Of a stretch of DNA of 64,000 nucleotides, positions 26,191-35,016 are shown piece after piece. Within the stretch, counting starts at the first letter, position 1, and the number at the start of each line of letters is the position of its first letter. The DNA is taken from the NCBI RefSeq assembly GCF_017114825.1, contig NZ_JADEVO010000003.1, positions 62,001 to 126,000 of the forward strand, written 5' to 3'. The notes below the pieces were generated by a model. The model had not been told where the DNA came from. It was given only the letters and a program-made list of their open reading frames with translations, and searched no databases. The position numbers and the translations under genes are program-made. This DNA is from Pseudomonas gregormendelii. Lineage in GTDB: Bacteria; Pseudomonadota; Gammaproteobacteria; Pseudomonadales; Pseudomonadaceae.

Positions 26191-26580
26191 GGATCGGACC
26201 TTAAATGAGCAGGTGCCGATTAAGCAGGCGCGAGTTGGCGGGCGGCAAATCAGAAAGTCGGCTTTGGTATTTGGAAATTAAATAGTGCTGATTGTTTAGC
26301 CAATCCACATCCAAGGTTCTTCAAATGCCGATTTAATACCCCAACCACCCGTGTGACGCTGCTGTTATCTGTTTTGCACGGTTTGTCCTATGGACGGTTG
26401 CCCCGTCACACTTCCTTCCGAACTGGCCTTCTGGGCGCTGTGGCACTGCCGTCACGCGCGCCCGCCGGATTTCTGCGTTCTGCGTTCTGCGTTGATTCAT
26501 CAATAACCGGTCCCGGCTCGTTTCGGGATCAATCGGGCAGCGCGTGCGCGCTTGCCTGACACGCAAACAAGAGAAATCCC
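26191..26580. promoter_or_regulatory. 390-base divergent control region, CynX-like gene / GS-like gene
   Basis: No gene is seen here. It holds an inverted pair GTGTGAC (26351-26357) and GTCACAC (26405-26411) separated by 47 bases, a short palindrome GTCCTATGGAC (26385-26395) between them, and a tandem heptamer (see the next entry). These are plausible regulator sites for one of the neighbouring LysR proteins. No promoter boxes could be assigned with confidence. Confidence 0.4.
26471..26491 (+). repeat. Three perfect tandem copies of TTCTGCG
   Basis: The heptamer TTCTGCG occurs three times without spacing, 90 bases before the GS-like start codon. It is either a short slippage repeat or a direct-repeat binding site. 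Confidence 0.85.
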
Positions 26581-27963
26581 ATGAGCAGTGCCACGACCGC
26601 CTTCGCCACACAGCAGGAAGCCCTGACCTTTCTGGAACAGAATCCGGACATCGAGATGTTCGAGCTGTTTATCCTCGACAACAATGGAGTACCGAGGGGC
26701 AAGTTGCTGCACCGCGATGAACTGCTGGCGGTGTACGCCACTGGCCGTCCGCTGCCGAGCACTATCCTTGGCCTGACCATCAATGGCGATGACGTGGAAA
26801 ACTCCGGGCTGGTGTGGGACGTGGGTGACATCGATTGTCGCGCCTACCCGATCAGCGGCAGCCTGACGCGCATGCCGTGGCGCTTGATTCCGACTGCGGC
26901 GGTGCAGGTCAGCATGCACCCCACCGAAGGAATGCCGGCGACCATTGCCGACCCGCGGCATCTGCTGGCCAAAGTGATTGAGGGCTTGCAGGCCGACGGT
27001 TATTACCCGGTGATGGCGGCGGAACTGGAGTTTTATCTGCTGGATCAGCAGCGCGACGGTAACGGACGCCCACAGCCGGCGCGGGACGTCGACGGCGGTC
27101 GCCCACGGGGTACTCAGGTCTATGGCCTGCGCGAGCTGGAGCAGATTGAGCCGTTCCTGGCCGATCTCTACAGCGCCTGTAAACTCCAGGGCATTCCGGC
27201 GCGTACGGCGATTTCCGAATACGCGCCCGGGCAGGTGGAAATCACCCTCGAACACCGCACTGATGCGCTGCAGGCCATGGACGAAGCGGTACGCTACAAG
27301 CGGCTGGTCAAGGGGGTGGCGCACAAGCACGGGATGACGGCGTGTTTCATGGCCAAACCGTTCGACGACCTGGCGGGCACCGGGATGCACATGCACGTCA
27401 GCCTGGCGGACTGCGAGGGTAACAACCTGTTTGCCAGCGAAGCGGCGGACGGCACGCCGCTGCTCAGGCATGCGGTCGCCGGCATGCTCAGCACCTTGCT
27501 GGATTCGTTGCTGTTGTTTTGCCCGAATGCCAATTCCTATCGCCGCTTTCAGACCAACAGCTACGCGCCGCTGGCCGCTACCTGGGGCGTGGACAATCGT
27601 ACGGTCAGCTTGCGCGTGCCCGGCGGCCCGGCGTTTTCCCGGCATATCGAGCATCGCATTTGTGGCGCTGATGCCAACCCGTACCTGGCGGCGGCGGCGA
27701 TCCTGGCCGGTATCCATCGCGGCATTCTTGAACAACTCGACCCCGGGGCGCCGGTGGAAGGCAATGGCTATGCCCAGGCCAACGAATTACTCCCCACTGA
27801 CTGGCTGACCACCCTGTGCGCGCTGGAAGCGTCGAGTTGGGCGCGGGAGGCGTTCGGTCCTGAGTTCCTCGGGGTTTACCTGGCGGTTAAACGGGCCGAG
27901 TACCGGCAATTCATGGGCGAGGTCGGCGAACAGGACTGGCGCTGGTACTTGCACCAGGCCTGA
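26581..27963 (+). CDS. Glutamine-synthetase-family ligase (gamma-glutamyl-amine synthetase type)
   Basis: A 460-residue GS-fold enzyme, shorter than housekeeping GlnA and lacking the adenylylation-site region. It has a beta-grasp N-domain, the AAELEFYLLD metal-binding strand, the KPFDDLAGTGMHMHVSL ATP/glutamate segment and RVPGGPAFSRHIEHRICGADANPYLAAAA near the active-site Arg. Relatives (PuuA, PauA, FluG-type) ligate glutamate to polyamines or other amines. The regulator/transporter neighbours and the nearby arginine locus suggest an amine derived from arginine, such as putrescine, agmatine or a guanidino compound, but the substrate is unproven. Confidence 0.85.
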   Translation: MSSATTAFATQQEALTFLEQNPDIEMFELFILDNNGVPRGKLLHRDELLAVYATGRPLPSTILGLTINGDDVENSGLVWDVGDIDCRAYPISGSLTRMPWRLIPTAAVQVSMHPTEGMPATIADPRHLLAKVIEGLQADGYYPVMAAELEFYLLDQQRDGNGRPQPARDVDGGRPRGTQVYGLRELEQIEPFLADLYSACKLQGIPARTAISEYAPGQVEITLEHRTDALQAMDEAVRYKRLVKGVAHKHGMTACFMAKPFDDLAGTGMHMHVSLADCEGNNLFASEAADGTPLLRHAVAGMLSTLLDSLLLFCPNANSYRRFQTNSYAPLAATWGVDNRTVSLRVPGGPAFSRHIEHRICGADANPYLAAAAILAGIHRGILEQLDPGAPVEGNGYAQANELLPTDWLTTLCALEASSWAREAFGPEFLGVYLAVKRAEYRQFMGEVGEQDWRWYLHQA

Positions 27964-28002
27964 ATCATTCTCAAATACACTGCAAGTTTGACCCCTGTGC
28001 CA

Positions 28003-28030
28003 TTAGCCAACTAATCGTTGGCTAATTTTT
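28003..28030 (+). terminator. Rho-independent terminator after the GS-like gene
   Basis: TTAGCCAAC (28003-28011) and GTTGGCTAA (28017-28025) form a perfect 9-bp stem with loop TAATC, followed by TTTTT. It lies 40 bases after the GS-like stop and 100 bases before eptA. Confidence 0.82.
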
Positions 28031-28130
28031 CACAAAAAATTGATGGTTGGCTGCCTAGAGTTAACGTCGCCGGGATAAATGATTTTTTCACATTTGTCCC
28101 AGGCGCCTCTCTTCAGGAACTGCCGAAATC

Positions 28131-29777
28131 ATGTTGAAGTTAAAAGCCGTTCGCCCCGAGTGGGTGACACTTGCTGCCAGTGTCTTTTTATTAACAGGTT
28201 TTAATTTCGTACTGTGGCAGCACCTGGCCGAGATTACCGCCAACGACGGCCAGGGGCTGGCGATGCGGATCGCGTTCGGGGTGATGATCCTGGCGGCCTT
28301 CAACATCGTGCTGACGTTGCTGGCGTTTCGGCCTGTCCTGAAACCTGCACTGACGCTGATCTTCCTGTGCAGCGCCGGGGTGGCGTACTTCATGAGTCAA
28401 TATGGCGTGCTGATGGACATTGGCATGCTGCGTAACTTTGCCCAGACCAACGCAACGGAAGTTCGCGATTTACTGTCAATTAAGTTGCTGGCTTATATAT
28501 TGTTGCTTGGCGTTTTACCCTCCTGGTTGTTGTGGAAACTGCCTGTCAATTATCGGCGTTGGCACCGCGAGCTATTAAGCAAAGGTTTGGTAAGTGTGGC
28601 CTCGGCTGCGGTCATTGGAGCGATTGCGCTTATCAACTATCAAGGCCTGTCCTCCTTGTTTCGCAATCACCATGAATTGCGCCTGATGGTGGTGCCAAGT
28701 AATTACATTGCTGCCTCGTTTGGCTTTATTAAGGAGCAGGTGGTGACGGCACAGCGCCCCTTTGTGAAGATTGGCGAAGACGCCCAGCGCAACCCTGCCT
28801 GGCAAACCCACGGCCGCAAATCACTGACGGTGCTGGTGGTGGGCGAAAGTGCCCGGGCGGAAAACTTCGGCATTCTTGGGTACGGTCGCGATACCACGCC
28901 CAAACTTGGTAAGGAGGCGGGCCTGATCGCATTCACTGATGTGCATTCCTGCGGCACTGAAACGGCTGTCTCCGTGCCGTGCATGTTTTCCAACATGGGC
29001 CGCAAGGGTTACAACGCAAGCCAGGCAAAGAGCGAAGAGGGCCTGCTGGATGTGCTCAAGCGGGCAGGGCTGGACGTAATCTGGCGTGACAATCAGTCGG
29101 GATGCAAAGGCACCTGCGACCGCGTCACCTTTGAAGACGTCAGCAATCTGCAGACGCCCGGCTTATGCGCCAGCAGTGAATGCCGCGATGAAATCCTGCT
29201 GCAGGGCCTGCAGCATTTCATCGACTCCCTGGACAAGGACACCGTGCTGGTGTTGCACCAGATGGGCAGCCATGGCCCGGAATACTTCAAGCGTTACCCC
29301 AAGGAATACGAACACTTCACCCCTGTTTGCGAAAGTAATGCGCTGAACAATTGCAGTCGCGAAAGTATCATCAATGGCTACGACAACACCCTGGTGTATA
29401 CCGACCATGTCCTGTCTTCGCTGATCGACGTATTGCGCAGCAATCAGGACAAAGTAGACACGGCGATGCTCTATCTGTCGGATCACGGCGAATCCCTGGG
29501 TGAGTACAACCTGTTCCTGCATGGCACGCCTTACATGCTCGCACCGGACCAGCAAAAGCATGTGGCGATGCTGGCCTGGTTCTCCGACAGTTATCAGAAG
29601 TCGTTTTCGGTGGACACTCACTGCCTGCAGCTAAGTCGTGACAAACCCCTGAGCCAGGACAACCTGTTTCACTCGATGCTGGGCCTGCTGGAGGTCAACA
29701 GCAAGGTCTACGACCAGGACCTGGATATGTTTGCCGGCTGTCGCGGTGCGGTGATCGATGGAGTGCTGGCTAAATAG
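28131..29777 (+). CDS. eptA: Lipid A phosphoethanolamine transferase (EptA/PmrC family)
   Basis: A 548-residue inner-membrane enzyme that moves phosphoethanolamine from phosphatidylethanolamine to lipid A, lowering surface charge and polymyxin binding. Five N-terminal membrane helices (to about 190) precede a periplasmic sulfatase-fold domain. Visible catalytic residues are Glu in VVGESARAENFG, nucleophile T278 in CGTETAVSVPC, and the zinc ligands of YLSDHGES and the QMGSHGPEYF segment. The paired cysteines C274/C284, LCASSEC and VCESNALNNC match the disulphides of MCR/EptA. The AT-richer 5' half and isolated position suggest an accessory gene. No pmrAB or other partner is adjacent. Confidence 0.9.
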   Translation: MLKLKAVRPEWVTLAASVFLLTGFNFVLWQHLAEITANDGQGLAMRIAFGVMILAAFNIVLTLLAFRPVLKPALTLIFLCSAGVAYFMSQYGVLMDIGMLRNFAQTNATEVRDLLSIKLLAYILLLGVLPSWLLWKLPVNYRRWHRELLSKGLVSVASAAVIGAIALINYQGLSSLFRNHHELRLMVVPSNYIAASFGFIKEQVVTAQRPFVKIGEDAQRNPAWQTHGRKSLTVLVVGESARAENFGILGYGRDTTPKLGKEAGLIAFTDVHSCGTETAVSVPCMFSNMGRKGYNASQAKSEEGLLDVLKRAGLDVIWRDNQSGCKGTCDRVTFEDVSNLQTPGLCASSECRDEILLQGLQHFIDSLDKDTVLVLHQMGSHGPEYFKRYPKEYEHFTPVCESNALNNCSRESIINGYDNTLVYTDHVLSSLIDVLRSNQDKVDTAMLYLSDHGESLGEYNLFLHGTPYMLAPDQQKHVAMLAWFSDSYQKSFSVDTHCLQLSRDKPLSQDNLFHSMLGLLEVNSKVYDQDLDMFAGCRGAVIDGVLAK

Positions 29778-29932
29778 TAGGGCAAGCGAAGCGGCCTGCA
29801 CCCCGTAAACCTCCGCCCGTCAGACATTTCTTGCCGTCATGTACATCTTTTCGCTAAAGCTCTTGTTCAGTGGAGGCGCGGAAATCGCCGGGGGCGATAT
29901 ATACTGCGCGCCATTCTTCAAGGGAGAGCCGT

Positions 29933-31066
29933 GTGGCCATCGATATTCATTGGATTCGCGACAACGATAGCCTCGGTCGCTTTTGCGCCGAATGGCAGCA
30001 ACTGCCCTACGTTGCCCTCGACACCGAATTCATGCGGGTCGACACCTTTTACCCGATTGCAGGCCTGCTGCAGATCGGCGATGGCGTACGCGCTTACCTG
30101 ATTGATCCGTTGACCATCGACAACTGGCAGCCGCTGGCCGCATTGCTGGAAAACCCGGCGGTGGTCAAGGTGGTGCACGCGTGCAGCGAAGACCTCGAGG
30201 TGTTGCTGCGCCTGACCGGCAGTCTGCCGGCCCCGCTGTTCGACACTCAACTGGCGGCCGCGTACCTGAACCTGGGCTTCTCCATGGGTTATTCGCGGCT
30301 GGTGCAGGAAGTGCTGGGGATCGACCTGCCCAAGGGCGAGACTCGTTCGGACTGGCTGCAACGTCCACTTTCCGACACTCAGATCAGCTACGCCGCGGAA
30401 GACGCCCTGCATCTGGCGGAAGTTTTCGTACGGCTGCGTCCGAAGCTGTCTGAAGACAAATACAACTGGGTTCTGGAAGATGGTGCCGAACTGGTCGCCA
30501 ACTTGCGTCGGGAGATCGATCCGTACGAGGTCTACCGCGAAGCCAAGCTGGCCTGGAAGCTGTCCCGTGCCCAACTGGCCGTGTTGCGTGAATTGTGCGC
30601 CTGGCGCGAGCGCGAAGCCCGCGCCCGTGATCTGCCGCGCAACCGTATCGTGCGCGAGCATTCCCTGTGGCCGCTGGCGCGTACCCAACCGGACAGCCTG
30701 GGCGCGCTGGGCAAGATCGAGGACATGCACCCGCGTACCGTGCGTCAGGACGGCGAGTTTCTGCTTGATCTGATCAAACGCTCAGGCAGTGTGTCGCCTG
30801 ATCAATGGCCGCCTGCCGTGCCTGAGCCCTTGCCGGTGGACGCTGCCGTGCTGGTCAAACAACTGCGTGCGATCGGCCAGGCCGAAGCCGAACGCCTGAA
30901 CATTGCGCCGGAACTGATGCTGCGCAAGAAAACCCTGGAAGCCTTGCTCAAGAGCGGCTTTCCCAATGGTCCCTACCAATTGCCTGATTCGCTGCGTGGC
31001 TGGCGCCGCGAATTGATGGGCCAGGCGCTGCTCGACAGCCTGGCCACCGCCGGAGAACAGCCTTGA
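29933..31066 (+). CDS. rnd: Ribonuclease D
   Basis: A 377-residue 3'-5' exoribonuclease acting in tRNA 3' maturation. DEDD exonuclease residues are visible: Asp and Glu in VALDTEFMR, Asp in [10 protein letters not shown], and the [13 protein letters not shown] box. An HRDC domain follows at about 210-290. I chose GTG 29933 (GGGAGA lies a few bases upstream); the frame runs back to an ATG at 29870, but the GTG start gives the (M)[12 protein letters not shown] opening seen in Pseudomonas. Its TGA overlaps the TTG start of ycgL. Confidence 0.92.
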   Translation: MAIDIHWIRDNDSLGRFCAEWQQLPYVALDTEFMRVDTFYPIAGLLQIGDGVRAYLIDPLTIDNWQPLAALLENPAVVKVVHACSEDLEVLLRLTGSLPAPLFDTQLAAAYLNLGFSMGYSRLVQEVLGIDLPKGETRSDWLQRPLSDTQISYAAEDALHLAEVFVRLRPKLSEDKYNWVLEDGAELVANLRREIDPYEVYREAKLAWKLSRAQLAVLRELCAWREREARARDLPRNRIVREHSLWPLARTQPDSLGALGKIEDMHPRTVRQDGEFLLDLIKRSGSVSPDQWPPAVPEPLPVDAAVLVKQLRAIGQAEAERLNIAPELMLRKKTLEALLKSGFPNGPYQLPDSLRGWRRELMGQALLDSLATAGEQP

Positions 31067-31356
31067 AACGTATTTGCTCCATTTATCGAAGCCTGAAAAA
31101 GAACGAGATGTATCTCTATGTGCTCAAGAGCGATGCCCTGGAGCGCGTTCCGGAAAGCCTGATGGCGGCGTTCGGCAAGCCGCACCACGCGTTCGACCTG
31201 GTGCTCACGCCTGAGCGCAAGCTGTCGCGCGAGGACATCACGGTGGTGCTGGAAAACCTCGACAAACAGGGTTACCACCTGCAAATGCCGCCCGCTGAAG
31301 ACGAGTACATCGAGCACCTTCCGGAAGAGTTGCTGCGACGCAACGACCCGATGTAA
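31063..31356 (+). CDS. YcgL domain protein
   Basis: A 97-residue protein of the YcgL family ([18 protein letters not shown] opening, [11 protein letters not shown] end), which is widespread in gammaproteobacteria and usually follows rnd. Its biochemical role is not established. Translation starts at TTG 31063, which overlaps the rnd stop codon by four bases (TTGA), so expression depends on translation of rnd. Confidence 0.9.
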   Translation: MKRICSIYRSLKKNEMYLYVLKSDALERVPESLMAAFGKPHHAFDLVLTPERKLSREDITVVLENLDKQGYHLQMPPAEDEYIEHLPEELLRRNDPM

Positions 31357-31470
31357 TCGGCCAAGGCTGCGAGCTTCCCTGAAACACTGGAATTGATATC
31401 TGGCGATGACCGCGCGATGGAGGCTGACTCCAGCGGCGGTTGTCCGCACTGTTTTCGAAAGGTTTGAACC

Positions 31471-32403
31471 ATGCGCGTTCTGATTGCTGAACACGACCAT
31501 CCTGTGTACGCCCAACTGTTGCGCCAGGCCGCGCCTGAGCTGGAAGTGCTGACCAGTGGTGACTCCGCCGAACTGGCCAGCCAGGCTGCCGACTGTCCGG
31601 TCTGGCTGGGCCAGCCGGATCTGCTGGCCAACCTGCTGCGTCAGGGCCACCAACCACAATGGCTGCAGTCGACCTGGGCGGGAATCACACCGCTGCTCGC
31701 CGACGGCTTGCCACGGCACTACCGTCTGACCCGGGCGGTGGGGATTTTTGGCCAGGTCATGGCCGAGTACGTACTGACCTATCTGCTGGGTCACGAGCGC
31801 GAGGTGCTGCCCCGCCTGGTCAGCCAGGTCGAGCGCAAGTGGGACAGTCGCCAGGGCCAGAGCCTGGCGGGTCGCAAGGTGTTGATCGTCGGCACTGGCG
31901 ACATCGGCCAGACCGTTGCCCGTTTTCTGCAGCCCTTTGGCGTCGAGTTATACGGCATCGCCAGCGAAGCCCGCGAGCAGGCACCATTTGTCGAGGTCGG
32001 CACCCTGTCGGACCTGCCTCGGCTGGTGGGTGAAGTGGATTACGTGATCAACCTGTTGCCGAACACGCCTCACACTCACGATCTCTACGATGCTGCGCTG
32101 TTCAAGCAATTCAAGCCCACCGCGTTGTTCCTCAATGTGGGTCGTGGAGTCGCGGTAGTGGATGCCGATCTGGTGGAAGCCTTGAAGGAAGGGCATCTGG
32201 CCGGCGCGGTCATCGACGTCTGCCGCCAGGAGCCATTGCCGCAGCGGCATCCGTTCTGGACAGCGTGGGGCTTGCTGCTGACCGGCCACAGCTCGGCACC
32301 GACCTCACCTTCGATGATGGTGCAACTGTTCGTCGAGAATCTGCGGGCGTACCAGGCGGGCGAAGCGTTGCGCGGGGAAGTGGATTTCAGTCGCGGGTAT
32401 TGA
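31471..32403 (+). CDS. D-2-hydroxyacid dehydrogenase family protein
   Basis: A 310-residue NAD(P)-dependent dehydrogenase of the D-isomer-specific family (GhrA/GhrB-like). The Rossmann motif is VLIVGTGDIGQTVARFL. The substrate-binding Arg is in NVGRGVAVVDADLVEAL, the acidic partner in DVCRQEPLP, and the catalytic His in LLTGHSSAPT. It probably reduces glyoxylate, hydroxypyruvate or another 2-ketoacid. It is preceded by a 114-base gap and followed by a REP hairpin, so it is probably a single-gene unit. The exact substrate cannot be inferred. Confidence 0.87.
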   Translation: MRVLIAEHDHPVYAQLLRQAAPELEVLTSGDSAELASQAADCPVWLGQPDLLANLLRQGHQPQWLQSTWAGITPLLADGLPRHYRLTRAVGIFGQVMAEYVLTYLLGHEREVLPRLVSQVERKWDSRQGQSLAGRKVLIVGTGDIGQTVARFLQPFGVELYGIASEAREQAPFVEVGTLSDLPRLVGEVDYVINLLPNTPHTHDLYDAALFKQFKPTALFLNVGRGVAVVDADLVEALKEGHLAGAVIDVCRQEPLPQRHPFWTAWGLLLTGHSSAPTSPSMMVQLFVENLRAYQAGEALRGEVDFSRGY

Positions 32404-32412
32404 GTCGTCTCC

Positions 32413-32494
32413 AAAAAGGTCGCAGCCTGCGGCAACTCCTACAGGGCCATGTGTTGTCCACCTGTAGGAGCTGCCGCAGGCTGCGATCTTTTGC
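32413..32494. repeat. REP pair, family A (GCAGCCTGCGGCAGCTCCTAC type)
   Basis: Two inverted copies of the palindrome around TCGCAGCCTGCGGCA and TGCCGCAGGCTGCGA enclose about 17 bases. It lies between the convergent dehydrogenase and nitroreductase genes and can fold into a long hairpin ending in TTTT, so it probably also terminates transcription. Confidence 0.9.
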
Positions 32495-32496
32495 TT

Positions 32497-33090
32497 TTAG
32501 AGGGTGAAATCACCCTCAGCCGCCAACTCGGCCAACGGCCGACGCGGGCTTGGCAACTCGCGTGCCTGCAGGTATTCCGCCAGGGTCGCCTTATCCCCCA
32601 ACTTGCCCACAGCCACCGCCGCGTGCAGGGCATAACCCTCGGGGATGTTCAGTTCCTTGCGGGTCAGCGCCTGGTCAAACCCGGCCATGCCGTGAGTGTG
32701 CCAACCGCTGATGCTCGCTTGCAGGGCCAGATGCCCCCAGGCCGAACCGGTGTCGAACGTGTGCCACAGCGCCGGGGTTTCTTCACTGGCGCCCGGGGCG
32801 GTGAAGCTGGTCTTGGAGATCACAATGATCAGTGCCGAGGCGTGTTGCGCCCAGCTGCGGTTGAATTCGTTCAGCAGGCCGAGGTAACGCTCCCAGTTTG
32901 GCGTGTCGCGACGTGCGTACAGGAACCGCCACGGCTGCGAGTTGTAGGCCGAGGGCGCCCAGCGTGCGGCTTCGAAGAAGCTCAGCAGGGTTTCCTCGGG
33001 AATGGCTTCGCCGGTGAATGCGCGGGGCGACCAGCGGTCGGTGAACTGCGGGTGGATAGCGTAATCGGCAACACGCGGGTTGGCACTCAT
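32497..33090 (-). CDS. Nitroreductase family FMN protein
   Basis: A 197-residue flavoprotein of the nitroreductase family: the FMN-binding Arg region RWSPRAFTGEAIPEE, EAARWAPSAYNSQPWRF, and the late GYALHAAVAVGKLG strand. It may reduce nitro or quinone compounds with NAD(P)H. ATG 33090 has AAGGAA at the right distance; an upstream in-frame ATG at 33183 lacks a site and would add a tail not seen in the family. The stop is three bases from a REP pair. Confidence 0.87.
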   Translation of the reverse strand: MSANPRVADYAIHPQFTDRWSPRAFTGEAIPEETLLSFFEAARWAPSAYNSQPWRFLYARRDTPNWERYLGLLNEFNRSWAQHASALIIVISKTSFTAPGASEETPALWHTFDTGSAWGHLALQASISGWHTHGMAGFDQALTRKELNIPEGYALHAAVAVGKLGDKATLAEYLQARELPSPRRPLAELAAEGDFTL

Positions 33091-33252
33091 CGACAGATTC
33101 CTTGCTTGGTATGAAAGTGGGCGACGCAAAACCCTACGTGGCGGCGTCAAAACTGACAAGTGAGTTCTACCGGCAGTCGCCAATGCTTGGCCCGCAGGGC
33201 GTGTGGCACTAGACTGGCGGCCTTTTCACCACCTGATGTCGATGCTCGAACC

Positions 33253-33702
33253 ATGGCCGCCAAAGTCGAACCGTTCTGGATAAGCAAAACCCTCGATCAA
33301 CTCGATCAAGAGGAATGGGAATCGCTGTGCGACGGCTGCGGCCTGTGCTGCCTGCAAAAGCTCGAAGATGAAGATGACAACAGCGTCTATTACACGCGAA
33401 TCGCCTGCAAGTTACTGGATTTGAAGACCTGCCAGTGCAGTGATTACCCGAACCGTCGAGCTTCGGTGCCAGACTGCATCCAGCTCACGCCTGGCAAGGC
33501 CGACGAGTTCAAATGGCTGCCGCCGACCTGCGGTTACCGCCTGGTCAGTGAGGGCAAGGACCTGCCTCTCTGGCACCATCTGGTCTGCGGTGATCGCGAT
33601 GCGGTGCACCATGAACGCATTTCACAATCAGGGCGCATGCTGGCCGAAGGCAGCGTGGCCGAAGACGATTGGGAAGACCATCTGATTTTCCGCGCGGGTT
33701 GA
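33253..33702 (+). CDS. YcgN family cysteine-cluster protein
   Basis: A 149-residue protein of the YcgN/UPF0260 family. The cysteine pattern CDGCGLCC near the N-terminus with [17 protein letters not shown] and a later VPDC/TCGY set suggests metal or Fe-S binding (CxxCxxCC family). Function is not established. ATG 33253 gives the family-typical start (MAAKVEPFW). The exported protein gene begins 26 bases after the stop, so the two are probably co-transcribed. Confidence 0.88.
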   Translation: MAAKVEPFWISKTLDQLDQEEWESLCDGCGLCCLQKLEDEDDNSVYYTRIACKLLDLKTCQCSDYPNRRASVPDCIQLTPGKADEFKWLPPTCGYRLVSEGKDLPLWHHLVCGDRDAVHHERISQSGRMLAEGSVAEDDWEDHLIFRAG

Positions 33703-33728
33703 TTGTCCGCTCGCCACAAGGAGAGTGT

Positions 33729-34958
33729 ATGGCTGTGGGATTGCGCCAGGCGTTGGCGGTGGGGCTGCTGGCCCTGAGTTCATCGGTGTGGGCGGCGAAG
33801 AAAGTCGATCTCGATTACCACGTGCGCCTGTTGCCGCAAAGTGACGAGGCCGAGGTGCGGCTGACACTCGCCCAGGGATCTACCGTCCGTAGCCTGGATT
33901 TCGACCTGGGCGATGGCAGCCATTACAGCGACTTCAAAACCGACGGCCAGTGGCAACTCGTGCCGGGCAAGCAAACGCGCGGCATTTGGCGACCGTCTGC
34001 CGACAAGTCCAGCCTGACCTATCGTGTGCGCATCAGTCATGGTCGCAAGGGGGGCAGCTTCGAGACGCGCATGACGCCCACCTGGGCGCTGATGCGCGGT
34101 GACGATCTGGTGCCCGCCGCCAGGCTCGATCAGCAGGACGGCATCGAGCTGGTGTCTCGCCTTGAATTCGAGTTGCCGACGGGCTGGAACAGCGTGGAGA
34201 CCGCCTGGCCGCGGATCGGCCGGAACAAATTCCGCATTGATAACATCTCCCGGCTGTTCGACCGACCCACAGGATGGATGCTCGCCGGCCACCTGGGGAC
34301 GCGTCGCACACGACTTGGGGAAACCGAGGTCACGGTGGCGTCTCCCCAGGGGCAGGGCATGCGGCGTATGGATGTGCTGACGCTGCTGACATTCATCTGG
34401 CCCCAGGTCCAGGCGGTGTACCCTCGGCATCCGACCAAACTGCTGATCGTCGGCGCCAGCGACCCTATGTGGCGCGGGAGTCTGGCCGCACGTGAATCCA
34501 TATACCTCAACTCCCGGTTGCCGCTGGTCAGCGAAAGCGGCAGCAGTGCACTGGTGCGCGAATTGGCCCAGCTGTTTGCACGCATCAATGATAAGCAGCG
34601 CAGCGACTGGATCAGTGAGGGGTTCGCCGAGTACTACGCCATCGAACTGGTGCGCCGGGCGGGCGGTATGAGCGATGAGCGGTATGCCAGCTTGCACAAA
34701 AAATTGGCGCGAGAGGGTAAGAAGGTGAAGACCCTGCGCGGCGAGCAGGTCGATTCGGCGCAGATTGGCAGGGCGGTGTTGCTGCTGGGGGAGCTGGACC
34801 AGGAGATACGCATCAAGACCCGCAACAAGCGCTCGCTGGACGATGTGCTGCGCGGGGCGATGCGATTGGAAAGTGTGGATACCAGGGAATTTGTGCAGTT
34901 GGCCGAGAGTGTGATTGGCGAGCCTTCCAAGGTTTTGGATACTGAGTTGCTCCAGTAA
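33729..34958 (+). CDS. Exported M1/M61 peptidase-like protein with lost zinc ligands
   Basis: A 409-residue exported protein (signal peptide to about VWA22). The middle resembles gluzincin aminopeptidases. The WISEGFAEYYAIEL segment (from W294) is the conserved third-ligand helix, with E297. Where the family has HExxH, this protein reads RELAQ (R277, E278, Q281), so both zinc-binding His are replaced while the Glu stays. It is therefore probably catalytically inactive or uses another mechanism. ATG 33729 follows an AGGAGAG site. It sits 26 bases after the YcgN gene and ends just before a strong terminator. Confidence 0.7.
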   Translation: MAVGLRQALAVGLLALSSSVWAAKKVDLDYHVRLLPQSDEAEVRLTLAQGSTVRSLDFDLGDGSHYSDFKTDGQWQLVPGKQTRGIWRPSADKSSLTYRVRISHGRKGGSFETRMTPTWALMRGDDLVPAARLDQQDGIELVSRLEFELPTGWNSVETAWPRIGRNKFRIDNISRLFDRPTGWMLAGHLGTRRTRLGETEVTVASPQGQGMRRMDVLTLLTFIWPQVQAVYPRHPTKLLIVGASDPMWRGSLAARESIYLNSRLPLVSESGSSALVRELAQLFARINDKQRSDWISEGFAEYYAIELVRRAGGMSDERYASLHKKLAREGKKVKTLRGEQVDSAQIGRAVLLLGELDQEIRIKTRNKRSLDDVLRGAMRLESVDTREFVQLAESVIGEPSKVLDTELLQ

Positions 34959-34962
34959 ATCT

Positions 34963-35006
34963 AAAGATCGTCCGGACGCGGTCCGAGCCTTCGGACGATC
35001 TTTTGC
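34963..35006. terminator. Bidirectional terminator with nested hairpin
   Basis: AAAGATCGTCCG (34963-34974) and CGGACGATCTTT form a perfect 12-bp stem, with a small inner GGAC/GTCC hairpin in the loop. A-rich and T-rich flanks on either side fit termination of both the exported-protein gene and the convergent DUF2892-like gene. Confidence 0.88.
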
Positions 35007-35016
35007 TCTTAAACCC

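Noticed and set aside
26581-27963. Assimilatory glutamine synthetase (glnA)
   Set aside because: Shorter than GlnA, no adenylylation loop, no ntrBC nearby, and sequence pattern of the gamma-glutamyl-amine ligase group.
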